33,378 nt of DNA from Streptomyces sp. Ru72 (GTDB taxonomy: Bacteria > Actinomycetota > Actinomycetes > Streptomycetales > Streptomycetaceae). Position 1 is the first letter of the stretch. Every line of letters starts with the position of its first letter. The stretch lies in NCBI RefSeq assembly GCF_002920635.1, contig NZ_PQSR01000087.1, forward strand, positions 1 through 33,378, in the 5' to 3' direction. A program made the position numbers and the translations under genes. The notes below the pieces were generated by a model. That model was not told the origin of the DNA and did no database searches. It was given only the letters and a program-made list of their open reading frames with translations. This document shows, piece by piece, positions 1-8,061 of the stretch.

Positions 1-1
1 T

Positions 2-2572
2 CCGACCACTCTCACCACATGCGAGCAACGCTTCGCGATGGTGCTGGCCGATATCGTGGGCACCGAACACGTGCCCATCGACAGCCACTTCTTCGACGAC
101 CTCGGCGCCGACTCGATGACGATGGCCCGCTTCTGCGCCCGGGTACGCAAACAGAACGACCTGCCGCCGGTCTCGATGCCGGACGTCTACAAGCACCCGA
201 CCGTCCGAAGCCTTGCAGCCGCCCTCGCCGACAACAAGATCGACACCAGAACCAGGCCTGCCCCGCAGCCGTCGACTCCGGCGGCTCCCGTTGAGCCGCC
301 GAGGCGGGCGCGCAATGGTGAGTACGTCCTCTGCGGGGCGTTGCAGCTCCTGTTCCTCCTCGGCTACCCCGCCCTTACCGCGATCGTCGCTGTGAAGGGC
401 TACGCATGGGTCTCGGCCGGCCCGAACCCGGTCGACATCTATCTGCGGGCGGTCGCGTACGGCGGCGCGATGTTCCTCGGCCTCTGCGCCCTTCCGATCC
501 TGCTCAAGTGGGTGCTTGTCGGCCGGTGGAAGCCGCAGCAGATCCGTGTCTGGAGCATGGCGTACTTCCGCTTCTGGCTCGTGAAGACCCTGGTCCAGCG
601 AAACCCGATGGCGCTGTTCGTCGGTTCACCTCTCTACGTGCTCTACCTGAGGGCACTGGGCGCGAAGGTCGGGCGCGGCGCCGTCATCTTCTCCAGGAAC
701 GTGCCCGTGTGCACCGACCTGCTCAGCATCGGCGACGGCGCGGTGATCCGGAAGGATTCGTTCTTCAACGGCTACCGGGCCCACAACGGCATCATCCAGA
801 CGGGCGCGGTCAGCCTCGGCAAGGACGCGCTCGTCGGCGAGATGACGGTGCTCGACATCTGGACCTCGCTGGGTGACGGGGCCCTGCTGGGGCACTCCTC
901 CTCGCTGCATGCCGGACAGACCGCGCCCGACGGGGAGCGCTGGCACGGCTCCCCCGCGCAGCCGGCCGACGTCGACTGCCAGCGCATCCCCGCGATGGAC
1001 GTCAGCACCCGGCGACGGGTCGTCTACGCGACCGTGCAGGTGGTGAACCTGCTTCTGGTGGGTATGCCGCTGACGTTCGGCGTCGTGGTCCTCGCGCTCG
1101 CGAAGGTCCCGCAGCTCGCTACGCTGTCGGCCGCGGGACCGGTCTCCTTCACGAGCTGGACGTTCTACCGCGACGACGCGCTGGTCATGTCCGCCGTACT
1201 CTTCTTCGGCGCCGTGCTCGTCGGCCTCGTGTTCGTGGGAACCGTTCCGCGCCTGCTGAACCTCTTCATCAAGCCGGACAAGGTCTACCCGCTGTACGGA
1301 TTCCACTACTGGATCCACCGCGCGATCGCCCGCACGAGCAACAGCAGGTTCCACATCACTCTCTTCGGTGGCACCTCCTACGTCGTCCACTACCTGCGTT
1401 GGCTGGGCTACGACCTGCGCGGGGTGCGGCAGACCGGTTCGAACTTCGGCGAAATGGTCAAGCACGACACCCCGTTCCTCAGCGCGGTCGGCAGCGGAAC
1501 GATGGTCGCGGACGGGCTGTCCATCATCAATGCCGATTTCTCGAACACGTCGTTCCGGGTGTCCCGCGTGTCGATCGGGGCAGAGAACTTCCTCGGGAAC
1601 ATGATCGCCTATCCGGCGCAGGGCAGGACGGGCGACAACTGCCTCCTCGCGACGAAGGTCATGGCTCCCGTCGACGGACAGGTGCGGGAAGGCGTGGGCC
1701 TGCTGGGCGCACCCAGCTTCGTGATCCCTCGGTCGGTCAGGCGTGACAAGCAGCTCGACGTGGCGAGCAAGGACGAGCTGCGCCGCCGCCTCCGGGCCAA
1801 GAACGTCTACAACACCATCAGCATGGCGCTGTTCCTGCTCGTGCGCTGGATCTTCATCTTCATCGTCACCGTGCTCTACCTGGCCGCCATCGACCTCTGG
1901 GGCTCCCTGGGCGCGCTCGCGTTCGCCCTGGCCACCGCCGGGATCTTCGTCTTCACCGTCGCCTACAACGTCCTGGTCGACCGGCTGGTCCGGCCGCTGC
2001 AGGCCTTGCGGCCGCAGGGCTGCTCGATCTACGACCGCGCCTTCTGGCGGCACGAACGCTTCTGGAAGGTGAGTTCCCTCGCCTATGTCCTCCTCTTCAA
2101 CGGCACCCCGCTCAAGAACGTGATCTGGCGGCTGCTGGGTATGCGGATCGGCCGCCGGGTCTTCGACGACGGCCTCCGCGTGCCCGAGCGGACGTTCACC
2201 ACGATCGGGGACGACTGCACCTTCAATGTCGACACCGTCGTTCAGTGCCACTCGCAGGAGGACGGAGGATTCAAGTCGGACCGCATCGTGATCGGTGCCG
2301 GCTGCACGCTCGGTGTCGGCGCATTCGTCCACTACGGCGTGACGATGGGCGACGGCGCGGTGCTCGCCACCAGCTCCTTCCTCATGAAGGGCGAGGAAAT
2401 GCCACCGCACGCACTGTGGGGCGGGAACCCGGCCAGGAAGATGCGCGAGCAGTCGGCCGACCTATCAGGTGCGCAGGATCAGCCTCGACGACTGCGCCGC
2501 CGTGCTCGTCCGCGGCGACTGACACCCGGCGAACATGGAACGTGGGGACGATTCGATGGACAGTCGGGTTGA
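2..2572 (+). CDS. Pls/PosA-type NRPS, C-terminal part (5' end outside window)
   Basis: The reading frame is open to the left edge, so the first visible ATG (38) is inside a carrier domain and the adenylation domain lies upstream. Visible order: a peptidyl-carrier domain with HFFDDLGADSM, whose Ser (codon 113-115) would carry phosphopantetheine; two membrane segments (about nt 320-395 and 440-512); a hexapeptide-repeat-like block; two more segments (about 1020-1100 and 1185-1250); a second block; two more segments (about 1805-1890 and 1898-1980); and a third block ending near GGNPARKM. Carrier plus six membrane helices with three interleaved soluble domains is the known layout of epsilon-poly-L-lysine synthetase and its relatives, which condense amino acids at the membrane without ordinary C domains. 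Substrate is unknown here. The last ~35 residues are Arg-rich and unlike the preceding domain, so the 3' end may be altered. It heads a locus with an oxygenase, acyl ligase and ACP. Confidence 0.88.
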   Translation, partial: PTTLTTCEQRFAMVLADIVGTEHVPIDSHFFDDLGADSMTMARFCARVRKQNDLPPVSMPDVYKHPTVRSLAAALADNKIDTRTRPAPQPSTPAAPVEPPRRARNGEYVLCGALQLLFLLGYPALTAIVAVKGYAWVSAGPNPVDIYLRAVAYGGAMFLGLCALPILLKWVLVGRWKPQQIRVWSMAYFRFWLVKTLVQRNPMALFVGSPLYVLYLRALGAKVGRGAVIFSRNVPVCTDLLSIGDGAVIRKDSFFNGYRAHNGIIQTGAVSLGKDALVGEMTVLDIWTSLGDGALLGHSSSLHAGQTAPDGERWHGSPAQPADVDCQRIPAMDVSTRRRVVYATVQVVNLLLVGMPLTFGVVVLALAKVPQLATLSAAGPVSFTSWTFYRDDALVMSAVLFFGAVLVGLVFVGTVPRLLNLFIKPDKVYPLYGFHYWIHRAIARTSNSRFHITLFGGTSYVVHYLRWLGYDLRGVRQTGSNFGEMVKHDTPFLSAVGSGTMVADGLSIINADFSNTSFRVSRVSIGAENFLGNMIAYPAQGRTGDNCLLATKVMAPVDGQVREGVGLLGAPSFVIPRSVRRDKQLDVASKDELRRRLRAKNVYNTISMALFLLVRWIFIFIVTVLYLAAIDLWGSLGALAFALATAGIFVFTVAYNVLVDRLVRPLQALRPQGCSIYDRAFWRHERFWKVSSLAYVLLFNGTPLKNVIWRLLGMRIGRRVFDDGLRVPERTFTTIGDDCTFNVDTVVQCHSQEDGGFKSDRIVIGAGCTLGVGAFVHYGVTMGDGAVLATSSFLMKGEEMPPHALWGGNPARKMREQSADLSGAQDQPRRLRRRARPRRLTPGEHGTWGRFDGQSG

Positions 2573-2963
2573 AACCGGCCGGGAGTTCCGGCGGGCTGTC
2601 CTGCGCGCGGGTCGCGCGACCGCGATCTGGGACCTGCTACGGCACAGGGACTTCGCGGTGGACGAGCTCAAGCGCGAGCCGGGCGTGGCCGGGCCGGCGT
2701 TCGGGACCGAGTTCGACCCGATCGGCAACCTCGACGCCGGCGGCAGGATCAGCACCGAACTCGCCGAGGACGCCGTGCTCCGGGTGGCGCTCGCGACCCC
2801 GGCGGCCGCCTCGCGCCGCACCTGCACCACCGCACCACCGCACCGACGCGTTCGACGCGGGGAGCGCCGAGAGGATCGCCGGCCACCACCTCACCGCCCT
2901 CGCGCTGATGGTCGCCGGCCCGGGCGCCAGCACGGTGGAACCGAATGGGTGGCTCCTTCCTGA
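2556..2963 (+). pseudogene. Broken NRPS condensation-domain fragment
   Basis: No intact family protein is seen, but three frames together resemble the C-terminal lobe of an NRPS condensation domain. One frame from ATG 2556 gives GREFRRAVLRAG and LLRHRDFAVDELKREP, like the conserved stretch before the latch. A second frame gives DPGGRLAPHLHHRT, and a third continues TDAFDAGSAERIAGHH and ALMVAGPGAS, like the usual C-domain ending. The second and third frames are rejoined exactly if one copy of an 8-bp tandem repeat (CACCACCG at 2825-2832 and 2833-2840) is removed. Another frame change lies upstream, around 2770-2800. The ORF overlaps the end of the NRPS gene. Assignment rests on motif resemblance only; a short unrelated gene is the alternative. 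Confidence 0.5.
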
Positions 2964-2993
2964 GTGCACATCGAGGAATCAAGGAGGAATGAG

Positions 2994-4001
2994 ATGTCGT
3001 CCTCTCCCCAGGCGGCCCTGCTCGAGATGGACCTGCGACCCGGCAAACCGCCGATCCTGCACACCAGACCTGCCGGCGACACGGTGCGCTGGGCAGCCGA
3101 GCACCGCGCGGCGCTGCGCGCGGTGGTCGCCGAGCACGGATCGGTCCTCGTCGGTGGCCTCGGGCTGCGCGACGCGGCCGAGACCGTCGCCGTCTTCCAC
3201 CAACTGGCCGGCACGGGGCTGATGACCGAGAGAGAGGCCTTCGCCTCCCGGCGGACCTACGCAGAGGGCGTGTACTCCTCCTCGAAGTGGCCGCCGAACC
3301 AGCCGATGTGCATGCACCACGAACTGAGCTACCGGCTCGAGTTTCCCGGCCTGATGCTCTTCGCGTGCCTGTCCGCGCCCACCGAGGGCGGGGCGACCGG
3401 TGTGGCGGACTCGACGGCCGTACTCGACGCCCTGCCCGGTGACCTCGTTCAACGGCTCGAGCGGGAGGGCTGGATGCTCGTCCGCAACTACAACGAGGAG
3501 ATCGGCACGTCGGTCGCCGAGGCGTTCGGCACCGAGGACCGTGGCGCGGTCGAGAGCTACTGCCGCGCCAATGCCATCGAGTTCGAGTGGCGACCCGATG
3601 GAGGGCTGTGCACCTGGCAGCGCCGCAGCGCGGTGGTGCGGCACCCGGTCACCGGGCGGCGCTGCTGGTTCAACCAGATCGCCTTCCTCAACGAGTGGAC
3701 GCTCGACCCCGAGGTCCACGAGTTCCTGGTCGACACCTACGGCGCCGAGGGGCTGCCGTTCACCACCCGCTTCGGAGACGGCGATCCGATAGGCGAGGAC
3801 GTCGTGCAGCTGATCAACGAGGTGTACAAGGCCAACACCATGCGGGAGCCCTGGCAGGCGGGCGATCTGATGCTCGTCGACAACATCCGCAGCGCACACA
3901 GCAGGGAGCCCTTCACCGGACCGCGCGAAGTCCTGGTCGGGATGGTCGACCCGGTGCGCCTGGCCGACTGCTCGCCGACCGTCGAGGTGAACGCCGGATG
4001 A
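2994..4001 (+). CDS. TauD/TfdA-family Fe(II)/2-oxoglutarate oxygenase (SyrP-like)
   Basis: 335 aa, started at ATG 2994 because AAGGAGG (2981-2987) sits six bases upstream; an in-frame start 30 nt earlier lacks this. The fold markers are those of SyrP-like oxygenases found in NRPS clusters: iron ligands His108 and Glu110 in MCMHHELSY, distal His302 in VDNIRSAHSREP, and Arg311 in GPREVLVG for the 2-oxoglutarate carboxylate. WFNQIAFLNEW near residue 225 is also typical. Family members hydroxylate amino acids tethered to NRPS carrier domains (SyrP acts on aspartate). Lying next to a Pls-type synthetase and an ACP, it most likely hydroxylates a carrier-bound amino or acyl group; whether the target is the NRPS carrier or the free ACP cannot be told. 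Cytosolic, no signal sequence. Confidence 0.85.
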   Translation: MSSSPQAALLEMDLRPGKPPILHTRPAGDTVRWAAEHRAALRAVVAEHGSVLVGGLGLRDAAETVAVFHQLAGTGLMTEREAFASRRTYAEGVYSSSKWPPNQPMCMHHELSYRLEFPGLMLFACLSAPTEGGATGVADSTAVLDALPGDLVQRLEREGWMLVRNYNEEIGTSVAEAFGTEDRGAVESYCRANAIEFEWRPDGGLCTWQRRSAVVRHPVTGRRCWFNQIAFLNEWTLDPEVHEFLVDTYGAEGLPFTTRFGDGDPIGEDVVQLINEVYKANTMREPWQAGDLMLVDNIRSAHSREPFTGPREVLVGMVDPVRLADCSPTVEVNAG

Positions 4002-4092
4002 CCACGTCCCTCGTGTGACCGTTCGCGGTCGTCTCCGGTGCCCAGGTCCACCGCACGAGCTGTCGAACCCCCGTGTCCAGAGAACCAGGCGC

Positions 4093-4141
4093 TCCCGGCC
4101 CTGCCCTCGGAGACGAGCCGGCGCAGGACGGAGGGCCGGGA
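4093..4141. repeat. 10-bp inverted repeat before acyl ligase
   Basis: TCCCGGCCCT (4093-4102) and its exact complement AGGGCCGGGA (4132-4141) flank a 29-base spacer in the 184-bp gap between oxygenase and ligase. It could form a transcript hairpin about 45 bases before the ligase start (terminator or attenuator). In DNA this GC-rich chance is not negligible. Confidence 0.35.
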
Positions 4142-4185
4142 CTCGTCGGCTGCCAGGCAAGAGCGACAGAGAGGAATCCGCCGAG

Positions 4186-5772
4186 ATGATCACCCGATTG
4201 CCGGACCTCGTTGCGAGGTCCGCCCGACGCGACTCCGGCGCGCCCGCCCTGACCGCACGTACGACCACGATCTCCTACACCGATCTGCACGAGCGGACGG
4301 AGCTCGCGGCCGCCGGCCTGCGCGACCTCGGCCTCGACGGCGGCGAGCGCGTCGCGATCTTCCTCGACAAGAGGATCGAGACCGTAGTGGCGCTGCTCGC
4401 CTGCTCGCGGGCCGGTGGCGTGTTCGTCCCGGTGAATCCCGTGCTGCGGGCCGGGCAAGTGAGGCACATCCTCGACGACTGCGCCGTGCGGATACTGGTG
4501 ACCTCCACGGACCGGCTGCGGACCCTGCGCGCCGAGCTCGCCGCCTGCAAGTCGCTCTCCCACGTACTCGTGCTGGGCGACTCGCTTGTCGAGGACGAGG
4601 AAGCCCCTTACCGCGTGCTCCCCTGGTCGAAGGTCGCCGAGCGCGCGAGCCAGACCGTGTGTCCTCCGACGGGCGGCGTGGACACGGATGTGGCCGCGAT
4701 CCTCTACACGTCGGGGAGCACCGGGCCCCCGAAGGGGGTCGTGCTGTCGCACCGCAACCTCGTCGTCGGCGCGGAGAGCGTCAGCACTTACCTGAACAAC
4801 ACGGCAGAGGACCGAATCCTGGCCGTTCTCCCGCTGAGCTTCGACGCCGGACTGAGCCAATTGACGACCGGCTTCTGCGTCGGTGCCCACGTGGTGCTGG
4901 CCGACTACCTGCTGCCGGGGGATGTCGTACGCCCGTGCGCGAAGCACCGCATCACCGGGCTGGTGGGCATACCGCCGCTGTGGATCCAGCTCGCAGCCCA
5001 GACGTGGCCGCCCGAGGCCGTGGCCGGGGTGCGCTACTTCGCAAACACTGGGGGGCGGCTCCCGCGCGTTACCCTGCAACGACTGCGAGCGATCTTCCCG
5101 AACGCAACGCCATACCTGATGTACGGCCTCACAGAGGCGTTCCGCTCCACCTACCTCGATCCCCGGGAGGTCGACCGGCGGCCCGATTCGATCGGCAAGG
5201 CCATCCCGAACGCCGAGATCCTCGTGGTCCGGGAGGACGGCGGCCTGTGCGGTCCGGGAGAGCCGGGTGAGCTGGTGCACCGAGGTCCGCTTGTCACGTT
5301 GGGTTACTGGAATGACGCGGAGCGCACGGCCGAGCGGTTCCGGCCGCCGCCGAACCGTCCGGTCGAGCTGTGTACGCCCGAGCTGGCGGTCTGGTCCGGC
5401 GATGTCGTCGTCCGCGACGAGGAGGGCTTCCTGTACTTCGTCGGACGGCGTGACGACATGATCAAGACACGGGGATATCGGGTCAGCCCGCAAGAGATCG
5501 AGGAAGTGGCGTACGAGACCGGCCTGGTCCACGACGCCGTCGCGCTGGGCCTCGAGGACGAGGCACTCGGCCACCGGATCGTCCTCGTCGTGACACCCTG
5601 CGATCCCGCCGGCTTCGACCCGGCCGCGGTGACCGCACACCTGCGGCAGGAACTACCCGGCTACATGGTGCCCGCCGAGGTGGTGGTCCTTCGCGTCCTG
5701 CCCCGAACGCCGAACGGCAAGTTCGACCGGGCATTGCTTCGCCAGGAGCTCACCGCCTCCCGCCCTGGATGA
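4186..5772 (+). CDS. AMP-forming acyl-CoA/acyl-ACP ligase, exosortase-A-associated type
   Basis: 528 aa of the ANL superfamily: it adenylates a carboxylate and passes it to a thiol. Start ATG 4186 is preceded by GAGAGGAA and begins just before the first conserved block; the frame runs 57 codons further up but that part is Arg-rich and non-conserved. Motifs: TSGSTGPPKG (175-184), YGLTEA (313-318), SGD (404-406), RRDDMIKTRGYR (421-432) and the C-terminal catalytic Lys512 in NGK. Stretches such as NLVVGAESVS, LPLSFDAGLSQLTT and ITGLVGIPPLW match my memory of the ligase subgroup found with exosortase A systems (TIGR03098 type), which pairs with a discrete ACP as here. No exosortase or PEP-CTERM gene is visible. 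Likely role: load an acyl group on the ACP 99 bp downstream. Substrate unknown. Confidence 0.87.
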   Translation: MITRLPDLVARSARRDSGAPALTARTTTISYTDLHERTELAAAGLRDLGLDGGERVAIFLDKRIETVVALLACSRAGGVFVPVNPVLRAGQVRHILDDCAVRILVTSTDRLRTLRAELAACKSLSHVLVLGDSLVEDEEAPYRVLPWSKVAERASQTVCPPTGGVDTDVAAILYTSGSTGPPKGVVLSHRNLVVGAESVSTYLNNTAEDRILAVLPLSFDAGLSQLTTGFCVGAHVVLADYLLPGDVVRPCAKHRITGLVGIPPLWIQLAAQTWPPEAVAGVRYFANTGGRLPRVTLQRLRAIFPNATPYLMYGLTEAFRSTYLDPREVDRRPDSIGKAIPNAEILVVREDGGLCGPGEPGELVHRGPLVTLGYWNDAERTAERFRPPPNRPVELCTPELAVWSGDVVVRDEEGFLYFVGRRDDMIKTRGYRVSPQEIEEVAYETGLVHDAVALGLEDEALGHRIVLVVTPCDPAGFDPAAVTAHLRQELPGYMVPAEVVVLRVLPRTPNGKFDRALLRQELTASRPG

Positions 5773-5798
5773 CGGCCACTCCCACACCGTTCCTCGGC

Positions 5799-5817
5799 CC
5801 TCCGGCAATGACGGAGG
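5799..5817 (+). promoter_or_regulatory. Short hairpin between ligase and ACP genes
   Basis: CCTCCG (5799-5804), loop GCAATGA, CGGAGG (5812-5817) form a perfect 6-bp stem in the 99-bp gap. It may attenuate or separate expression of the ACP from the ligase. There is no T-run after it, so a terminator role is unproven. Confidence 0.3.
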
Positions 5818-5871
5818 TGTCGGTGCGGATCGCACGCCGCCGGGTCTGCACGACCGATGAGGAGAAGCCAC

Positions 5872-6144
5872 ATGACTCGCTCGCCAGAGATCTCGCAGGC
5901 GATTTTCGAGGACGTCAAGGCCGTCGTGGTGGTCACGCTGGACATCGAGGACCAGGCCAAGGACTTCGGGCCGGAGACGGGACTGTACGGCAGTCTTCCT
6001 GAGCTCGACTCACTCACCGTCGTCAAGCTCATCGTCGCATTGCAGAAACGGTTCGGGATCGAGATCGAGACCGAGGAGATCGGCGGTGACACCTTCGACA
6101 CCCTCGGGCGGCTCGCGGCCTTCGTGGAGTCCAGGGTGCGCTGA
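5872..6144 (+). CDS. Acyl carrier protein
   Basis: 90 aa. ATG 5872 is chosen over ATG 5857 because the upstream ATG is part of the ribosome binding site GAGGAGA (5859-5865), six bases before 5872. The phosphopantetheine site is Ser47 in PELDSLTVVKLI, followed by FGIEIETEEI and the C-terminal helix TLGRLAAFVESR, the usual four-helix carrier layout. Its sequence resembles the ACP that travels with exosortase-A-associated acyl ligases. It lies directly after such a ligase, so it is the probable acceptor of the activated acyl group and perhaps the substrate carrier for the SyrP-like oxygenase. It ends the visible biosynthetic unit; the next gene is on the other strand. Confidence 0.9.
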   Translation: MTRSPEISQAIFEDVKAVVVVTLDIEDQAKDFGPETGLYGSLPELDSLTVVKLIVALQKRFGIEIETEEIGGDTFDTLGRLAAFVESRVR

Positions 6145-6352
6145 GAAGCGCTCCGCGCGGTCGAGTACTGAACCCGGATCCACCGTCCGGATCTGTTGCG
6201 GAGACAGCGGCGGAGGTGGAGGTCAGCCAGGTCGTCCGGGCGCTTGCCCGAGCACGAAGGCGGTGTCTGCGCGCAGCTGCCCGTCGGCGGTGACCATGGC
6301 CACCGGCCGCGGTCGACGCGGACGGCGCGCCCGGCCCACAGCCCCGCCGGGC

Positions 6353-7846
6353 TCAGCTCACCGTGGTGCAGCGCGCCCCGTTCAACGTGAAGGCGCGCGG
6401 CCGCGCGTTGCCGCCGTGCCAGGAGGAGAGGAAGCCGACCGCGAAGGTGCCGTTCGCGGCGACCTGCTTGTTGTAGTCGGCGGCCTTCGCGGTGACCTCG
6501 GGGCCGTCCTGGGTGTAGGTGCCGTCCCACATCTGGGTGATGCGCTGGCCGTCCTGGAAGGTCCAGCCGATGCGCCAGTCGGCGAGCGCCCTGGTCGAGG
6601 TCACCGTGACGGTGGCCTGGAAGCCGTCCGGCCACTGGTTGAGCACTTCGTACTTCACCCGGCACGTCGGCGGGGTCGCCTTGTCGGGGCCGGAGGCCGT
6701 GGACGGGTCGTCGACCGGGCTCGTGGACGTGCCCTGCGGTTCGGTGTCGGAGTCCCCGCTCCTCGTCGCGCTGTGGGAGCCGGACGGCCGGGAGGTGGCG
6801 GAGGCGCCGGCCGTGCCGTCGCCCGAGGACGGGCCGCGAGGCGACGAGGACAGCCCCGGCGCGGTGACCGACTGGCCGGTCACCGTGCTGCCCGCGGTGG
6901 TGTCGTCCCCGTCCGAGCTGCCCAGCTGCAGCAGCGAGACGGTGAGCGCGAGCGCGGACACGATCACGGCGGCGGCGAGGACCCCGGTGCGCCCGATCCG
7001 GGGCCGCGCCTGGGCGCCCACGGTGATGCCCCGGTCCGTACCCGCGTCCGCGCGCCCGCCGCTCAGTCCGGCCTCCGCCGCCCTGCGGCGCCGCTCCAGG
7101 TAGGCGAGTCCGCCCCAGCCGATCACCCCGCTCGCGAGTGCGGCGGGCGTGCCGCCGTGCAGCCTGAGGCAGGCCGCCGCCTCCGCGCACTCCACGCAGG
7201 TCGCGAGGTGCCGGGAGAGGTCCTCGGGCGTCTCCGCGCCCGAGGAGCGGGTGACCGCGTCGAGCAGCCGGGCGTAGCTGCGGCAGTCGGGGTCCATGGG
7301 CGTGTCGAGGTGGTTGCGCTGGCAACGGTCCCGGAACAGGGCGCGCACCTGGGCGAGTTCCCCGGCCGCGGTCGCCGGATCCAGGCCGAACCGGCGGGCC
7401 ACGTCGGGCAGCGGCAGGGCCTCGACCTCCGCGAGCCACAGCAGGGCCGCGTCCGGCTCCTGCATGTCCTTCAGACCGCGCAGTGCGAGCGGGCGCTGGA
7501 GGGGCGGACCGGTGTAACGGGCGGCGTTGCCGGAGTTGAGCCACAGCCGAAGGTCGGGGTCGAGATGGTGTCCCCTGCCCTCCGTCTCCCAGGCCGCGGC
7601 GGTGGTGCGAACCGCGGTCAGCAGCAGGGGGATCCGGGGCAGGCGTGGCACGCGGCGCCCGGTGGCCTTCCTTTGCGCCTCGCCCGCGCGGACCTCCTGG
7701 ATGCCGTGGGAGAAGGCCTCGGTGGCCAGCTGCCTGCCGACGGCCGAACCGGACGTGCACAGGTCGGCGTACGACAGGACCGCGTCCCAGCACTCCGAGA
7801 ACAGTGCTGCCTCGGCGGCGTCCTGGGGGGTCGGCAGGTCGGGCAT
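6353..7846 (-). CDS. Membrane protein: sigma-like/zinc-finger N-half, TM, extracellular CBM2
   Basis: 497 aa from ATG 7846 (AGGAG six bases upstream); a longer start at 7885 has no such site. Residues ~10-60 and ~130-178 look like sigma-70 family regions 2 and 4 (LPLPDVARRFGLDPATAAG as a helix-turn-helix). HLATCVEC at 213-220 matches the HxxxCxxC zinc-anti-sigma signature. One membrane helix (~287-308) is followed by a Ser/Thr/Pro/Gly-rich spacer (~310-392) and a C-terminal CBM2 (395-493) with terminal Cys395/Cys493 and surface Trp405, Trp440 and Trp476. Topology would put the DNA-binding-like part in the cytosol and the cellulose-binding domain outside. Known Streptomyces proteins of this general kind are annotated only as cellulose-binding. 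A role in sensing polysaccharide is my inference; the sigma-like half may have lost polymerase binding. Confidence 0.82.
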   Translation of the reverse strand: MPDLPTPQDAAEAALFSECWDAVLSYADLCTSGSAVGRQLATEAFSHGIQEVRAGEAQRKATGRRVPRLPRIPLLLTAVRTTAAAWETEGRGHHLDPDLRLWLNSGNAARYTGPPLQRPLALRGLKDMQEPDAALLWLAEVEALPLPDVARRFGLDPATAAGELAQVRALFRDRCQRNHLDTPMDPDCRSYARLLDAVTRSSGAETPEDLSRHLATCVECAEAAACLRLHGGTPAALASGVIGWGGLAYLERRRRAAEAGLSGGRADAGTDRGITVGAQARPRIGRTGVLAAAVIVSALALTVSLLQLGSSDGDDTTAGSTVTGQSVTAPGLSSSPRGPSSGDGTAGASATSRPSGSHSATRSGDSDTEPQGTSTSPVDDPSTASGPDKATPPTCRVKYEVLNQWPDGFQATVTVTSTRALADWRIGWTFQDGQRITQMWDGTYTQDGPEVTAKAADYNKQVAANGTFAVGFLSSWHGGNARPRAFTLNGARCTTVS

Positions 7847-8016
7847 GGGGGCTCCTGCGTCAACTGCTTCCACAAGCAAAGCCAACTCACCGGAGGGACA
7901 AGGGAGTTGAGGGTCGTCTCAACGACAGGCCCAGAGCCTTTCACGGCTCCCACACAACTGACAAGCGGCGTATTCACATGCCGTTGCCGGTGGTTGCGTT
8001 GTGGAGTTGTACGGAC

Positions 8017-8052
8017 CACGGCCCCGCTGCGACTCAGCGCGCGGGGCCCGTG
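8017..8052 (-). terminator. Terminator of the radical SAM gene
   Basis: CACGGCCCCGC (8017-8027) pairs with GCGGGGCCCGTG (8041-8052) with one bulged base. It begins 10 bases past the stop of the radical SAM gene on the - strand and fits a GC-rich actinomycete intrinsic terminator; no T-run follows. Confidence 0.6.
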
Positions 8053-8061
8053 ATCGCATCG

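Noticed and set aside
626..2410. Long - strand open frame opposite the NRPS gene
   Set aside because: Arg/Glu/His-rich translation with no motif, explained by third-position GC bias opposite a real gene.
2979..5640. Long - strand open frames opposite the oxygenase and ligase genes
   Set aside because: No family features; the + strand frames carry complete catalytic motifs.
2994..6144. Isonitrile lipopeptide (ScoA-E type) cluster
   Set aside because: NRPS, oxygenase, ligase and ACP are present, but the NRPS is Pls type, the oxygenase resembles SyrP, and no ScoD-like thioesterase gene is seen.
4186..6144. Exosortase/PEP-CTERM sorting system
   Set aside because: Only the ligase and ACP resemble that system; there is no exosortase, PEP-CTERM protein or PLP decarboxylase in the window.
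6145..6352. Possible small - strand coding stretch (MVTADGQLRADTAFVLGQ)
   Set aside because: Only about 25 residues, no ribosome site, no recognisable family; left as intergenic.
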